Positions 24,585-33,401 of a stretch of DNA of 64,000 nucleotides are shown piece by piece. Made by a program: the position numbers and the translations under genes. Numbering within the stretch: the first letter of the stretch is position 1; each line of letters begins with the position of its first letter. Location: positions 62,001 through 126,000 of the forward strand of contig NZ_JAJHUO010000009.1 of NCBI RefSeq assembly GCF_020859565.1. The letters are read 5' to 3'. The stretch is from Saccharothrix luteola (lineage in GTDB: Bacteria > Actinomycetota > Actinomycetes > Mycobacteriales > Pseudonocardiaceae). Below the pieces are notes generated by a model. The model was not told the DNA's origin, did not search any database, and was given only the letters and a program-made list of their open reading frames with translations.

Positions 24585-25226
24585 TCAGCGCAGGACGTCG
24601 TCGAGCCTGATCGCCTTCAGCCGGCGAGCCCGGAAGTCGCAGTACCACAGGCTGTAGCCGTCCCACGCCATCCCCGTCGGCGCGCCCTCGACCCTGGCCG
24701 TGCCCGTGATCAGCCCGGTCCGGGTGTCCACCGCCCGCACGAGGCCGGCTTCGAAGTCCCCGTACACCACCGTGTGGTTGACGGCGGTCAGCCCGGACGG
24801 CGAACCCTCGACCGGGATCTCCCGCCGCACGGTCATCGTCCCGAAGTCCCGCAACTGCACCACCGCCGGTTCGCGCAGGCACATCCACACGCCCTCCGCG
24901 GACGCCTCCGTGCCGCACAGCCTGCCGCTGGGCGGGTCGACGGGCTTCGTGCCGAGGGCCTCACCCGTCCGCGGGTCGACCAGCACGATCCGCTTGGGTC
25001 GGCCGCCGACCTGGCACAGCACGCCGTCGTGGTGGGTGAGGTCGGCGCGGACGCGATCGCACTCCAGTTCCCGCACGACCTCGCCGTAGCCGGGGTGGAT
25101 GGCCCAGATCCTCCCGGCGTCCTGGTCCGAGTGCCACAGCAGGCCGTCGAACCAGGTGAGCCCGCACGGGTAGCTCCCGGGCGTCGGCAGCGAGCGCACC
25201 ACCGGGATGGTCGTCGGCGCGGTCAC
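24585..25226 (-). CDS. Small beta-propeller protein, paralogue of the 21908 gene
   Basis: A 213-residue propeller. Its blades read GLTWFDGLLWHSDQDAGRIWAIHP, GLTAVNHTVVYGDFEAGLVRAV and APTGMAWDGYSLWYCDFRARRLKAI, the same plan as the plus-strand propeller 2.4 kb away. GTG at 25226 overlaps the stop of the binding-protein gene (GTGA). It is the last gene of a five-gene minus-strand operon: DUF885, DUF899, class V aminotransferase-like, peptide-binding protein, propeller. The function is unknown. Confidence 0.75.
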   Translation of the reverse strand: MTAPTTIPVVRSLPTPGSYPCGLTWFDGLLWHSDQDAGRIWAIHPGYGEVVRELECDRVRADLTHHDGVLCQVGGRPKRIVLVDPRTGEALGTKPVDPPSGRLCGTEASAEGVWMCLREPAVVQLRDFGTMTVRREIPVEGSPSGLTAVNHTVVYGDFEAGLVRAVDTRTGLITGTARVEGAPTGMAWDGYSLWYCDFRARRLKAIRLDDVLR

Positions 25227-26935
25227 GGCGTCGGCTCCAGCCACAGGTTGGACAGGTCGAACCACCGGTCGATCGTCGGCATCGGGATGGCGTTGCGGAC
25301 CCGGCTGCCCTTGAGGTGCGGGATGGTCGGCGCGTGCTCCAGGATCGGCACGATGGCCGCGTCCCCCATGACCAGCTCGTCCACCCGGTGCCAGATCGCG
25401 TGCGCCCGGTCCTCGTCGACGGTGGCGAGCGCCTCCTCGATCAGCTCGTCGACCTCGGGGTTGTGGTAGCACCCGTAGTTGCTGGTGCCCCTGGCCCGGT
25501 TGGTCTGGAACATCGGTTGGAGGAACGCCCGGCCGTTGTTGCCGAACCAGTCGGGCGTCCACGACGGCGACGTCAGGTCCCACGTGCCGGCCTCGGCGTT
25601 GGCCGGGTCCTGGAGGTAGGCGTAGTAGTCGGCGTGGCCCATCGGCAGCAGCTCGACGGTGATCCCCGCCCGTTCCAGGTCCGCCGCGCAGGACTTGGCC
25701 ACCTCCGGGTTGGCGTCCACGTCGCGGTGCAGGAACGTCAGGGTCAGCCCGTCCGGGTGGCCGGCCTCGGCCAGCAGCGCGCGGCACCGCTCGGGATCGC
25801 CCCGGTCGCCCGGCGTCGGGTACAGGTCGAACGGCTCGTACCCGACGTTGCCGGGCGGGATCGCCGAGCGGGCCGGCCGCATCACGGTGCCCGCCGCCAG
25901 CTGGTCGTAGATGTCGAGCACGGCCACCTTGTCGAAGGCCCACGCGAGCGCCCGGCGCACCTCCGGCCTGCCCAGCGCCCCGCCGTTGTTCGGGCTCACG
26001 GTGTTGAACACCAGGTACGGGTTGAGCGCGTAGCCGAGGTCGTTGCCGGGGTCGGTGGGGTTGGCCTCGTACGGCTCGGTGACGGGCGAGGCCCACGACA
26101 GGTCCGCCGCACCCGAGGTGATCACCCGGCCCACCTGCACCGGGTCGGCCCGCTCCATGGTCACCTCGACGGCGTCGACGTGCTGGTTGCGCACGTCGTC
26201 GGTGGCCTTGTCCCACACGGGGTTGCGCTCCAGCCGCAGGCTCCTGCCGTGGTCGTAGTGGACGACGCGGTAGGGGCCGTCGGAGCGGACGCCGCGCCGG
26301 AACCCGTCGCTGTCGGGGACGAGCGCGTCGTACTCCACCGGTGCGGCGGAGGCGAACGGCACCGCCAGGATGTGGACGAAGTCGGCGGCCGGGCGGATCA
26401 GCTCGAACACCAGCGTCCAGTCGTCGAGCACCCGGATACCGCTGATCTCGTGGCTGTTCTGGAAGTCCGCGAGCTCGGCGGCGGTCGCGTCGGCGTGCGG
26501 CACGGCCTCCCCGTACGCTGCGGCGAACTGGGCCAGGCCGCGGATGGTGCTGGTGAAGTAGCGGATCGCGCCCGCGCCGCACACCGGGTTGCACATCCGC
26601 TTGAAGCCGCGGACGAAGTCGTGCGCCGTGACCTCGCGCGGCGGCGTGGTGTCCCACAGCACGCCGCGGCGCAGGCGGACGGTGTACGTCAGGTGGTTCA
26701 CGCTCAGCCCGGCGTTGTACGTCGACGGCACCTCGACCGCGACGTCCGGCACCGGGGTGATCGCGCGCCAGTCCTTCAGGTCCTTGACCGCGGGGTAGGT
26801 GAACAGCTGCCGGGCGAACAACCGGGTGATCTGGTGGCCGAGCGCGTAGTAGGCCGACGCGGGGTCGAGGTGGTCCATGCTCCCAGGGCCGTAGAGCCGG
26901 AGGGTCCCCCCGCGTCGCGGTTCGCTGTCGCTCAT
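25223..26935 (-). CDS. Family-5 peptide-type solute-binding protein without signal peptide (second copy)
   Basis: A 570-residue DppA/OppA-like protein starting MSDSEPRRGGTLRLYGPGSMDHLDPASAYY. It is clearly paralogous to the 7846 gene: both have the GGT...DHLDPA opening, the RNP(A/V)WD...TDD block, the (D/W)W(Y/F)GNN block and the NLWL end. It likewise has no signal peptide or lipobox, and no ABC permease or ATPase is nearby. It may bind a cluster metabolite inside the cell, perhaps as a sequestration protein (inference). ATG start; 16 bp after the aminotransferase-like gene. Confidence 0.85.
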   Translation of the reverse strand: MSDSEPRRGGTLRLYGPGSMDHLDPASAYYALGHQITRLFARQLFTYPAVKDLKDWRAITPVPDVAVEVPSTYNAGLSVNHLTYTVRLRRGVLWDTTPPREVTAHDFVRGFKRMCNPVCGAGAIRYFTSTIRGLAQFAAAYGEAVPHADATAAELADFQNSHEISGIRVLDDWTLVFELIRPAADFVHILAVPFASAAPVEYDALVPDSDGFRRGVRSDGPYRVVHYDHGRSLRLERNPVWDKATDDVRNQHVDAVEVTMERADPVQVGRVITSGAADLSWASPVTEPYEANPTDPGNDLGYALNPYLVFNTVSPNNGGALGRPEVRRALAWAFDKVAVLDIYDQLAAGTVMRPARSAIPPGNVGYEPFDLYPTPGDRGDPERCRALLAEAGHPDGLTLTFLHRDVDANPEVAKSCAADLERAGITVELLPMGHADYYAYLQDPANAEAGTWDLTSPSWTPDWFGNNGRAFLQPMFQTNRARGTSNYGCYHNPEVDELIEEALATVDEDRAHAIWHRVDELVMGDAAIVPILEHAPTIPHLKGSRVRNAIPMPTIDRWFDLSNLWLEPTP

Positions 26936-26951
26936 GCTGGTGACCTCCGGG

Positions 26952-28244
26952 TCAGGACATCTCGTCCGCGAGTCGGGCCATCACCTTGAGCGCCCGATCG
27001 ATCTCGTCGTGCTCGTTGAACAGGTGCGTGCAGACCCGGGCCGCGTAGTGCATGTGCGGCGAGCCGGGCACCTCGAACTCGACCCACCTGATCCAGATCC
27101 GGTGCTCGGCTTCCAGCCGGTCGACGAACGCCATGACCTTGTTGATGTTCCAGGCGTCCTCGGGCGCCCGGAACGGCTTGAAGGCCACCACCGGCGAGTG
27201 CAGCCGGGTGTCGTGCAGCGGGGAGTACAGGGCGGACTCGCCGAACAGCTCCACGACCCGCCGCTTGGCGTGCCACCCCAGCTCCAGGGCGCGCTCCTCG
27301 ATGCGCCGCCTGCCGATCCGGTTCCACAGCTCGCACGCCTTGGCCAGCGCGGCGGCGCGGCCGATGCTCGCGCTGCCCGCGCTCTGGAGGTAGTCGCCCA
27401 TGTTGCAGGTCTCGACCGACGTCGTGGTGCGCTTGGGCATGTCGCCGACGAGCGGGTACCAGGTGGAGATCACCGGCCAGAACCGGGGCAGCGGCAGCGG
27501 GTTGTGCTCGGGGAAGACCTTGTTGCGCACGTAGAGCAGGCCGGTGCCGAGCGGACCGCACTGGAACTTCGAGCCCGAGCCGGCCAGGAAGTCCAGGCCG
27601 AGCTCGCGCAGGTTCACCTCCGCCATGCCCGGGAGCAGCGCCGCGTCGGCGATGGTGATGACGCCGTGCCGCTGGGCGAGGTCGCACAGCGCGCGGATCG
27701 GCATCCGGGTGCCGGTGTAGAGCGTGGTCGCCGCGAAGGCCATCACCTTCGTGCGCGGGGTGAGCGCCGCCTCGAACGCGGCGACGATCTCCTCGGTGGT
27801 GACGTTCGGGCCGGAGGGCAGGGTGACCAGGTCGACCCGCACCCCGAAGCGGTTGTGCGCGAGGTTGAAGTTCGACAGCACGGAGAAGCACTCGTGGGAC
27901 GTGGTCAGCACCGCGTCGTCCGGGCCGAGGTCGAGGCCCGCGATGATCCGCGAGATGCCCTCGGTGGCGTTGTGGCAGATGACCAGCTCGTCCTGGTCCA
28001 CGCCGAAGTCCCGGGCGATCTGCGCCCGGTACTCGGGGTAGAGGCTGGGCGGGTAGATGTTGGCCAGGCTGCCCGCCCACTCCCTGGTGACCCGGACGTA
28101 GGTCTCGACGACGTCGTGCGGCATCGCGCCGATCGTGCCGGTGTTCAGGTGCGTGGTCGTGGGATCGAGCGCGAAGAGGTCGCGGATCGCCTCCCACGAC
28201 GCGGTGGCGAGGCTGGTGGTGTCGAAGTCGATGGTCGCGGCCAC
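26952..28244 (-). CDS. Class V aminotransferase-fold PLP enzyme (isopenicillin N epimerase-like)
   Basis: A 430-residue fold-type I PLP enzyme. Visible family features are TTHLNTGTIGAMP (N-terminal active-site loop), CHNATEGISRII (phosphate-binding region), ADAALLPGM (PLP-ring Asp) and the Schiff-base Lys in GSGSKFQCGPLG. This group includes isopenicillin N epimerases, cysteine desulfurases and cysteine C-S lyases; the substrate cannot be read from the sequence. GTG at 28244 was chosen because AAGGGGG lies about 8 nt upstream and the family normally starts here. A C-S lyase function would fit sulfur supply for the enediyne trigger (inference). Confidence 0.85.
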   Translation of the reverse strand: MAATIDFDTTSLATASWEAIRDLFALDPTTTHLNTGTIGAMPHDVVETYVRVTREWAGSLANIYPPSLYPEYRAQIARDFGVDQDELVICHNATEGISRIIAGLDLGPDDAVLTTSHECFSVLSNFNLAHNRFGVRVDLVTLPSGPNVTTEEIVAAFEAALTPRTKVMAFAATTLYTGTRMPIRALCDLAQRHGVITIADAALLPGMAEVNLRELGLDFLAGSGSKFQCGPLGTGLLYVRNKVFPEHNPLPLPRFWPVISTWYPLVGDMPKRTTTSVETCNMGDYLQSAGSASIGRAAALAKACELWNRIGRRRIEERALELGWHAKRRVVELFGESALYSPLHDTRLHSPVVAFKPFRAPEDAWNINKVMAFVDRLEAEHRIWIRWVEFEVPGSPHMHYAARVCTHLFNEHDEIDRALKVMARLADEMS

Positions 28245-28296
28245 GGTTCGTCCCCCTTCGTACGACGGCCCGGATGCCGGTGGAACCCTCGGGACG

Positions 28297-29013
28297 TCAC
28301 GCGGAGGCGGTCGCCCGGACGCCACCGCCCTCGGGGACGTAGTCGTTGTCCGCGTACCAGTCGCCGCGACCGCCAGGGAGCATGTCGAGCACGTTCCACA
28401 CCGGGTTCAGCAGGTCGAGGCCGCGCTCGGCGCCGTCGAAGTGGTTCGCGGGCTGCGAGTAGAAGTGCCGCACGGCGTCGCCTTCGGCGCGCAGCACGCT
28501 CACCATCGGCCGCTGGTTCCCGTCGCGGCGCTCGGCGTTCAGGTCGGCGTTGAAGGTGGTGCCGTGGCTGGACAGGATGCGCAACCCGTCCCAGCCCCGC
28601 CGGTCGGCCCAGGCCCGGAGCTTGTCGAGCGGAGCCTTGGCGATCACGACGAACGACGTGTGCCGGGCCAGGTGCACGGCGACACCGCGCAGCGCGTCCA
28701 CCCACGTCGAGCACATCGGGCACGCCTCGTCGTGGTCCGGGTGGAACATCAGGTGGTAGACGAGCAGGGTGTCGTGCTCGCCGAACAGCTCGCGCAGCGG
28801 CGTCCGGACCGGCCCGTCGAGCCCGTCCTCGGCCAGCTCGTAGTCGCGGAGCACCGGGCCGGGCGGCAGGGCCCGCCGTGCCGCGGCGACCGCCTCCACG
28901 TGGTCCCGCAGCGCTCGTTCCGCCCTGGCGAGCTGCGCGCGGGCGGCCTGGTACTCCAGGCTCGCGCCCTCCGGCCAGATCGGCAGGACGGGTTGACCGT
29001 TGGTGCCGCTCAT
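28297..29013 (-). CDS. DUF899 thioredoxin-like protein
   Basis: A 238-residue protein of the DUF899 (thioredoxin-fold) family. It has an N-terminal helical segment, the Cys pair CPMCSTW at about residue 98, the strands LLVYHLMFHPD and SFVVIAKAP, the typical RGWDGLRILSS, and a C-terminal NPVWNVLDMLPGGRGDWY. A redox or thiol-handling role is suggested by the CxxC. That is attractive beside sulfur genes, because enediyne triggers are cleaved and protected through thiols. The ATG overlaps the DUF885 stop (ATGA). Confidence 0.85.
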   Translation of the reverse strand: MSGTNGQPVLPIWPEGASLEYQAARAQLARAERALRDHVEAVAAARRALPPGPVLRDYELAEDGLDGPVRTPLRELFGEHDTLLVYHLMFHPDHDEACPMCSTWVDALRGVAVHLARHTSFVVIAKAPLDKLRAWADRRGWDGLRILSSHGTTFNADLNAERRDGNQRPMVSVLRAEGDAVRHFYSQPANHFDGAERGLDLLNPVWNVLDMLPGGRGDWYADNDYVPEGGGVRATASA

Positions 29014-30362
29014 CGTGCCCCTTCCGTGTCCGCGACGGGTCCATCCACAGTGGACCGTGCGAGGTCGGTCCCGAGCACGGGCTGCCGGGCGCCGTGCACA
29101 AAGGGTTGCCCATCGGCGGTGCGCGGCACAACCACCGAGCCTTGCCCGATGGGGTGATTCGACGGCACCGGGTCACGCAGGTCGTCGGGCAGCACGGTGG
29201 CGCGCAGCAAGTGGTGGAACCGGTCCGCTGCGGTCGTCGCGCCGTCGTGCGCGTCGAGCCACGTGGACACCAGGCGCCTGCCCTCGACATAGGTCACCGT
29301 GTAGGCGCGCCAGAGGGGATCGGTCAGGAAGTCCACCATGTGCCTCGCCCGCTGCTCGGGCAGCAGCAGCCACCGCGTCAAGTAGGCCACGACGTCCTCG
29401 GTCGACGCGCCGCGGTCGTGCAGCAGGATCGCGGCGTCCTGGCGAACGCCCATCAACTTCCACCAGGAGCGCATCACCGCCTCCACCCGCTCGCCGTCGA
29501 CCCGCACCCCGTGCCCGGCCAGGATCCCGGACGTCCAAGCGCCCCAGCCGTCACCGACGGACGCCGCGAGCGCCAGCTCGGCCATGCCCTCCGCCACGAG
29601 GCACCGCGGCGTGTTGACCACCACGAGGGTGTGCTCGCCCTCGCCGCACCGCCGCACCAGCCCGGCCTCCTTGAGGCAGTGCTCGGTGTGGTGGCCCGGG
29701 TAGGACTCGTGCGTGGCCAGCAGGGGCAGGGCGGCGAGGTTGCGGCCGGCCCGGGAGTCGAGCATGACCAGCGAGCGGTAGTCGCCGAGGTAGCGGTTGA
29801 AGGCGTGCCACGGCTTGTCGTGCACGACCTCGTAGCGGACGTGCTCGCCTGCCGGCAGGCCGTGCCGATCCCGCACGAGCGGGCGCAACGCGTCGGACAC
29901 CGACTGCACCGCGAGCTGGAGGTGGTCGGGGCCGACGGTGTTGGCCTCGTGGAACCGTTCCAGCCGGGTGCGCAGGTCGCCGTCGCCGGGGAGCAGGGCG
30001 CGGATCTCGTCGTGCGCCTCGGCGTAGCGGTCCTGGTCACCCACTTCGACCTCGACCTGGAAGCAGGTGCGGACCTCGTCGCGGAACGGCACCGGTCGGC
30101 CGGACAGCCGCAGGGCGGAGCACCGCATCGCGACCAGGTGCGCGTGCAGGAAACGCTTGCGCCGGAGGGAAAGGGAGCTGTCCGCCACGCGGGCCATGAC
30201 GTCGGTGGCCTGCCGGGCGAGTTCCCCGGGCGTCGGCAGCGGTTCGTCGCGCACCTGCCGCGACAGCGCGGGATCGCCGAACCAGCAGTCGACGAAGCCC
30301 TCGACCAACCGGCCGAGGAGCAGGCCGATGCGCAGGTACTCGCGCACCTCCGGTTCGTACAT
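29010..30362 (-). CDS. DUF885-family putative metallopeptidase
   Basis: A 450-residue protein. The key motif is HESYPGHHTEHCLKE, a zinc-binding HExxxHH pattern typical of DUF885, with a downstream acidic stretch (LVAEGMAELALAAS). The fold is mostly helical and no signal peptide is visible. The ATG at 30362 was chosen because GGGAGG lies 5 nt upstream; a GTG at 30383 is an alternative. It is the first gene of the minus-strand operon. Its natural substrate, and whether it hydrolyses peptides at all, are unknown. Confidence 0.8.
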   Translation of the reverse strand: MYEPEVREYLRIGLLLGRLVEGFVDCWFGDPALSRQVRDEPLPTPGELARQATDVMARVADSSLSLRRKRFLHAHLVAMRCSALRLSGRPVPFRDEVRTCFQVEVEVGDQDRYAEAHDEIRALLPGDGDLRTRLERFHEANTVGPDHLQLAVQSVSDALRPLVRDRHGLPAGEHVRYEVVHDKPWHAFNRYLGDYRSLVMLDSRAGRNLAALPLLATHESYPGHHTEHCLKEAGLVRRCGEGEHTLVVVNTPRCLVAEGMAELALAASVGDGWGAWTSGILAGHGVRVDGERVEAVMRSWWKLMGVRQDAAILLHDRGASTEDVVAYLTRWLLLPEQRARHMVDFLTDPLWRAYTVTYVEGRRLVSTWLDAHDGATTAADRFHHLLRATVLPDDLRDPVPSNHPIGQGSVVVPRTADGQPFVHGARQPVLGTDLARSTVDGPVADTEGAR

Positions 30363-30467
30363 CGCGGCCTCCCGGCTCGGCACCCGCCCGCCAACGTAAC
30401 CGGGGACCGGGTGGTCGGCACGCGGGAGCGGCCCGGGCGGACCGCCGCGTCGTCCACTCGATCAGGT

Positions 30468-30498
30468 GGCTTTAGGAACATATAGCCGCTGTTACAGT
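30468..30498 (+). promoter_or_regulatory. Operator-like site B and -10 element of the sulfur operon
   Basis: The site GGCTTTAGGAACATATAGCC (30468-30487) agrees with site A at 16 of 20 positions. A -10-like TACAGT follows at 30493-30498, about 41 nt before the TTG start at 30540. The site covers the expected -35 position, so binding would plausibly block or recruit polymerase. It lies between the divergent DUF885 and sulfur operons and could serve both. Confidence 0.5.
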
Positions 30499-30539
30499 CG
30501 AAGCAGTTCGGCGACCAGTCCGTCGGGGAGGTTGGCCTG

Positions 30540-31256
30540 TTGTTCGAGTCGCTGGTGGACCGGATACGCCCCCAGGTGCTGGACGTCCGACTGGACGAGG
30601 GTTTCTGCCGCGAGGTCGCCGAGGTCTACGACCGCGCGCCGACGTGGGCGCTGGACCCGGACCTCGCCCACAGCTACCGGGTGCTCCAGCGGGTGAGCGC
30701 GCGGCAGTTCGCGTTAGTCCTGGAGCACGGCATCCGCGTCGAGCCGTGGCGCGGTGCCGGGCTCCCGTACCGCGAGTCCGCCGAACTGCGCCGGTCGGTG
30801 CGCGAGACGCGGGTGCTCAAGCTGCACCTGACCGAGGACGGGCACGGCTCCGTCCCGGGCCCGGAGGACCACCCGATGCGCGAGCCCGCGGGCGTCGAGG
30901 TCGACGGCGTGCGGTTGTGCCACAACGACGTGTTCCGGGTGGTGCACGACGTCTTCGGGCACGTGGCGTTCGACCAGGGCTTCGGGCCGCGCGGCGAGTT
31001 CACCGCCACCTACCTGCACTCGCGGATGTACCCGGTGTCCGCGCGAGCGGCGCTGTTCACCGAGCAGATCGGACAGGTCTGCTGGTTCTTCTTCGGCCCG
31101 CACCTCAGGGACGCCGCCGGTGTGCTCCCCTCGCCCGGCGACCGGGGTTACGTGCCCGCCCGGGACCGGCCGTACCCGCAGCAGAAGGTGTTCGCGTTCG
31201 ACCGGTGCCTTGTGGACCGGTTCGACGCGCTGTTCGCCACCGAGGAGTCGCGATGA
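30540..31256 (+). CDS. Conserved hypothetical protein with HDxFGH motif
   Basis: A 238-residue soluble protein. The striking motif is NDVFRVVHDVFGHVAFDQGFG near residue 125, followed by GEFTATYLHSRMYP; the paired histidines look metal-binding and recall non-heme iron hydroxylases. I do not recognise the exact function. The TTG at 30540 is supported by GGGGAGG 7 nt upstream. It is the first gene of the sulfur operon and overlaps the SufS-like gene by ATGA, so it is probably needed in the same pathway. A role in oxidising a sulfur or core intermediate is possible but unproven. Confidence 0.7.
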   Translation: MFESLVDRIRPQVLDVRLDEGFCREVAEVYDRAPTWALDPDLAHSYRVLQRVSARQFALVLEHGIRVEPWRGAGLPYRESAELRRSVRETRVLKLHLTEDGHGSVPGPEDHPMREPAGVEVDGVRLCHNDVFRVVHDVFGHVAFDQGFGPRGEFTATYLHSRMYPVSARAALFTEQIGQVCWFFFGPHLRDAAGVLPSPGDRGYVPARDRPYPQQKVFAFDRCLVDRFDALFATEESR

Positions 31257-32515
31257 GCCAGGGCCACCCGGGAACGCTGCCCACGACCGTGCGGGACGAC
31301 TTCCCGTTGCTGTGCGACGTGGACGCGCCGGTCTACCTCGACAACGCCGCCACGACCCAGAAACCCCAGGCGGTGATCGACGCCGTCGTGGACTACTACC
31401 GGACCGCGAACAGCAACGTCGGCCGCGGCTACCACCGGCTCGCGATGACGGCGACCGACCGCTACGAGGGCGCACGGGCGTCGGTCGCCCGCTTCCTCGG
31501 CGCGCGGCACGCCGACGAGGTGGTCTTCACGGCCAACACCACCGACTCCACCAACCTCGTCGCGGACGTCGTCGGCAGGCGCGTCGTCGGCCGCGGCGAC
31601 CAGGTGGTGGTCAGCGGGATGGAGCACAACAGCAACCTGCTGCCGTGGCGGCGGTTGTGCGAGCAGGTCGGCGCGGAGCTGGTGGTGGCGCCCACCGGCG
31701 CGGACGGACGGGTCGACCTGTCGGCCTTCACCGCGGTGCTGGGACCGAGGGTGCGCATCGTCGCCGCGGCGCACGTGTCCAACGTCCTGGGCACGGTCAA
31801 CCCGGTGCGGGAGATGACCGCCGCGGCGCACGACCACGGCGCCCTCGTGCTCGTCGACGGTGCGCAGGCGGTGGCGCACCTGCCGGTGGACGTGCAGGAC
31901 CTGGACGTGGACTTCTACTGCTTCTCCGGGCACAAGGTGTACGGACCGATGGGCATCGGCGTGCTGTACGGCAAGCGGGACCTGCTCGCGGACCTGCCGC
32001 CGTACCGGGTCGGCGGTGGCACGGTCAAGGGCGTCAGCCACGCCGAGCCGGTGCGCTACGTCCCGACCCCGGCGCGGTTCGAGGCGGGCACGCCGAACGT
32101 GGCCGGCGCGGTCGGCTTGGCGGCAGGGCTGGACTACCTGCTCGGTATCGGCGTGCCCGCGGTCCGCGAGCACGACGAGAGCCTGGTCGAGGCCGTGCTG
32201 GGCGCCGTCGCGGACCTCGACGACGTCGTGGTCGTGGGCGACCCGGGCGCCCTGCCGTGCGGCATCGTGTCGCTGTCCGTGCGCGGGATCCACCCGTACG
32301 ACGTCGGCAGCCACCTGGACGCCCACGGCATCGCCGTGCGCTGCGGGGTGCACTGCGCCAGCACGTTCCTCGACAGCCTCGGCCTGGTGGGGACCGTGAG
32401 GCTGTCCTTCGCCGTCTACAACACGCTCGCGGAGGTCGAGTACGTGCAGTCGGTGCTGAAGACCGCACGGCCCGGCCCGTGGACCGCCGACCACCCCACC
32501 GAGCGCTTCCTCTGA
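31253..32515 (+). CDS. SufS-like cysteine desulfurase (class V PLP enzyme)
   Basis: A 420-residue group II cysteine desulfurase-like enzyme. It has the DNAATTQKPQAVIDAV opening, RGYHRLAMTAT, ANTTDSTNLV, the Schiff-base Lys in FSGHKVYGPMG, and a Cys in RCGVHCAS at the position of the SufS catalytic cysteine. No SufBCD or SufU genes are present, so general iron-sulfur assembly is unlikely to be its job. It is coupled to the upstream gene (ATGA) and sits with methylation and gamma-lyase genes. A role in supplying sulfur for the enediyne trigger is inferred. Confidence 0.88.
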   Translation: MSQGHPGTLPTTVRDDFPLLCDVDAPVYLDNAATTQKPQAVIDAVVDYYRTANSNVGRGYHRLAMTATDRYEGARASVARFLGARHADEVVFTANTTDSTNLVADVVGRRVVGRGDQVVVSGMEHNSNLLPWRRLCEQVGAELVVAPTGADGRVDLSAFTAVLGPRVRIVAAAHVSNVLGTVNPVREMTAAAHDHGALVLVDGAQAVAHLPVDVQDLDVDFYCFSGHKVYGPMGIGVLYGKRDLLADLPPYRVGGGTVKGVSHAEPVRYVPTPARFEAGTPNVAGAVGLAAGLDYLLGIGVPAVREHDESLVEAVLGAVADLDDVVVVGDPGALPCGIVSLSVRGIHPYDVGSHLDAHGIAVRCGVHCASTFLDSLGLVGTVRLSFAVYNTLAEVEYVQSVLKTARPGPWTADHPTERFL

Positions 32516-32537
32516 CCGCACCGACCCGAGGGGTTCC

Positions 32538-33401
32538 ATGAGCGCCACAGAGCTCGACCACGTCCGTTTCAAGGAGGGCCAGCGCCTGCACTGGGACGCC
32601 ATCAGCGTCGGGTGGCTGTCCGTGGCCGACACGTTCGAGCGCGGCGCCCGGGTGGTGACCGCACGCCTGTTGGAGCTGGGCGGGGTGGGGCCGGGCAGCT
32701 CCGTCCTCGACGTCGGCACCGGTGTGGGGGAGCCCGCGCTCACCGCCGCCGCCGTCGTCGGCCCGAGTGGTCGGGTGGTCGGCGTCGACCTCTCACCCTC
32801 CATGATCGACCTGGCCAGGCGCCGAGCCGACGGGCTGGGCAACGTGGAGTTCCTCGTCGGGGACGTGGAGTCGCTGGACCTGCCCCGCGGCGGTTTCGAC
32901 GTGGTGCTCGGCCGGTGGAGCCTGATGTTCCCACCCGACCCGGTGCGGGCGTTCCGCTCGCTGGCCGAGGTGCTCAGGCCCGGCGGGGTGCTCGCCGCGT
33001 CGACGTGGGGCCCGCCCGAGACCGCGCCGATGCTCTCGCTCGGCTTCCGCGTGCTCGCGAGGTGGCTGGACCTGCCCGCGCCACGGCCCGGGCCCGGGCC
33101 GTTCAGCATGGCGGACCCCGAGGTGGTGTCGCGGCAGCTGACCGCGGCGGGTTTCACCGACGTGTCGGTCATCCCGGTGGAGGTCCCGTTCGACCTGGAC
33201 TCGGCCGAGTCCTACGCCCGGTTCACCGAGGCCGTCACACCCGTGGAGCTCCGCGAGGCGGCTCGCGGCCTGCTGGGCGCCGACACGTCCGCGCTGTGGG
33301 CCGACGTCGCCGCCTCGGTCGCCGAGCACCGCCGTCCGGACGGCACGATCTCGTTGCCCAGCACCGCTCTGTGCCTGCGCGCGACGGCTTCGCACGGATG
33401 A
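32538..33401 (+). CDS. Class I SAM-dependent methyltransferase
   Basis: A 287-residue methyltransferase with motif I VLDVGTGVGEPALTAA, post-I VVGVDLSPSMIDLA, the acidic VGDVESLDLP and motif III RPGGVLAAST. It is of the UbiE/SmtA-like small-molecule type. It lies between the SufS-like and gamma-lyase genes, 22 bp after the former and overlapping the latter by ATGA. An S-methylation step (methanethiol or methyl-trisulfide formation) is the attractive guess. O-methylation of the core is equally possible. Confidence 0.85.
   Translation: MSATELDHVRFKEGQRLHWDAISVGWLSVADTFERGARVVTARLLELGGVGPGSSVLDVGTGVGEPALTAAAVVGPSGRVVGVDLSPSMIDLARRRADGLGNVEFLVGDVESLDLPRGGFDVVLGRWSLMFPPDPVRAFRSLAEVLRPGGVLAASTWGPPETAPMLSLGFRVLARWLDLPAPRPGPGPFSMADPEVVSRQLTAAGFTDVSVIPVEVPFDLDSAESYARFTEAVTPVELREAARGLLGADTSALWADVAASVAEHRRPDGTISLPSTALCLRATASHG

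Noticed and set aside
31253..32515. Part of a SUF iron-sulfur operon
   Set aside because: No SufB, SufC, SufD or SufU gene is nearby; the context is methylation and gamma-lyase genes.
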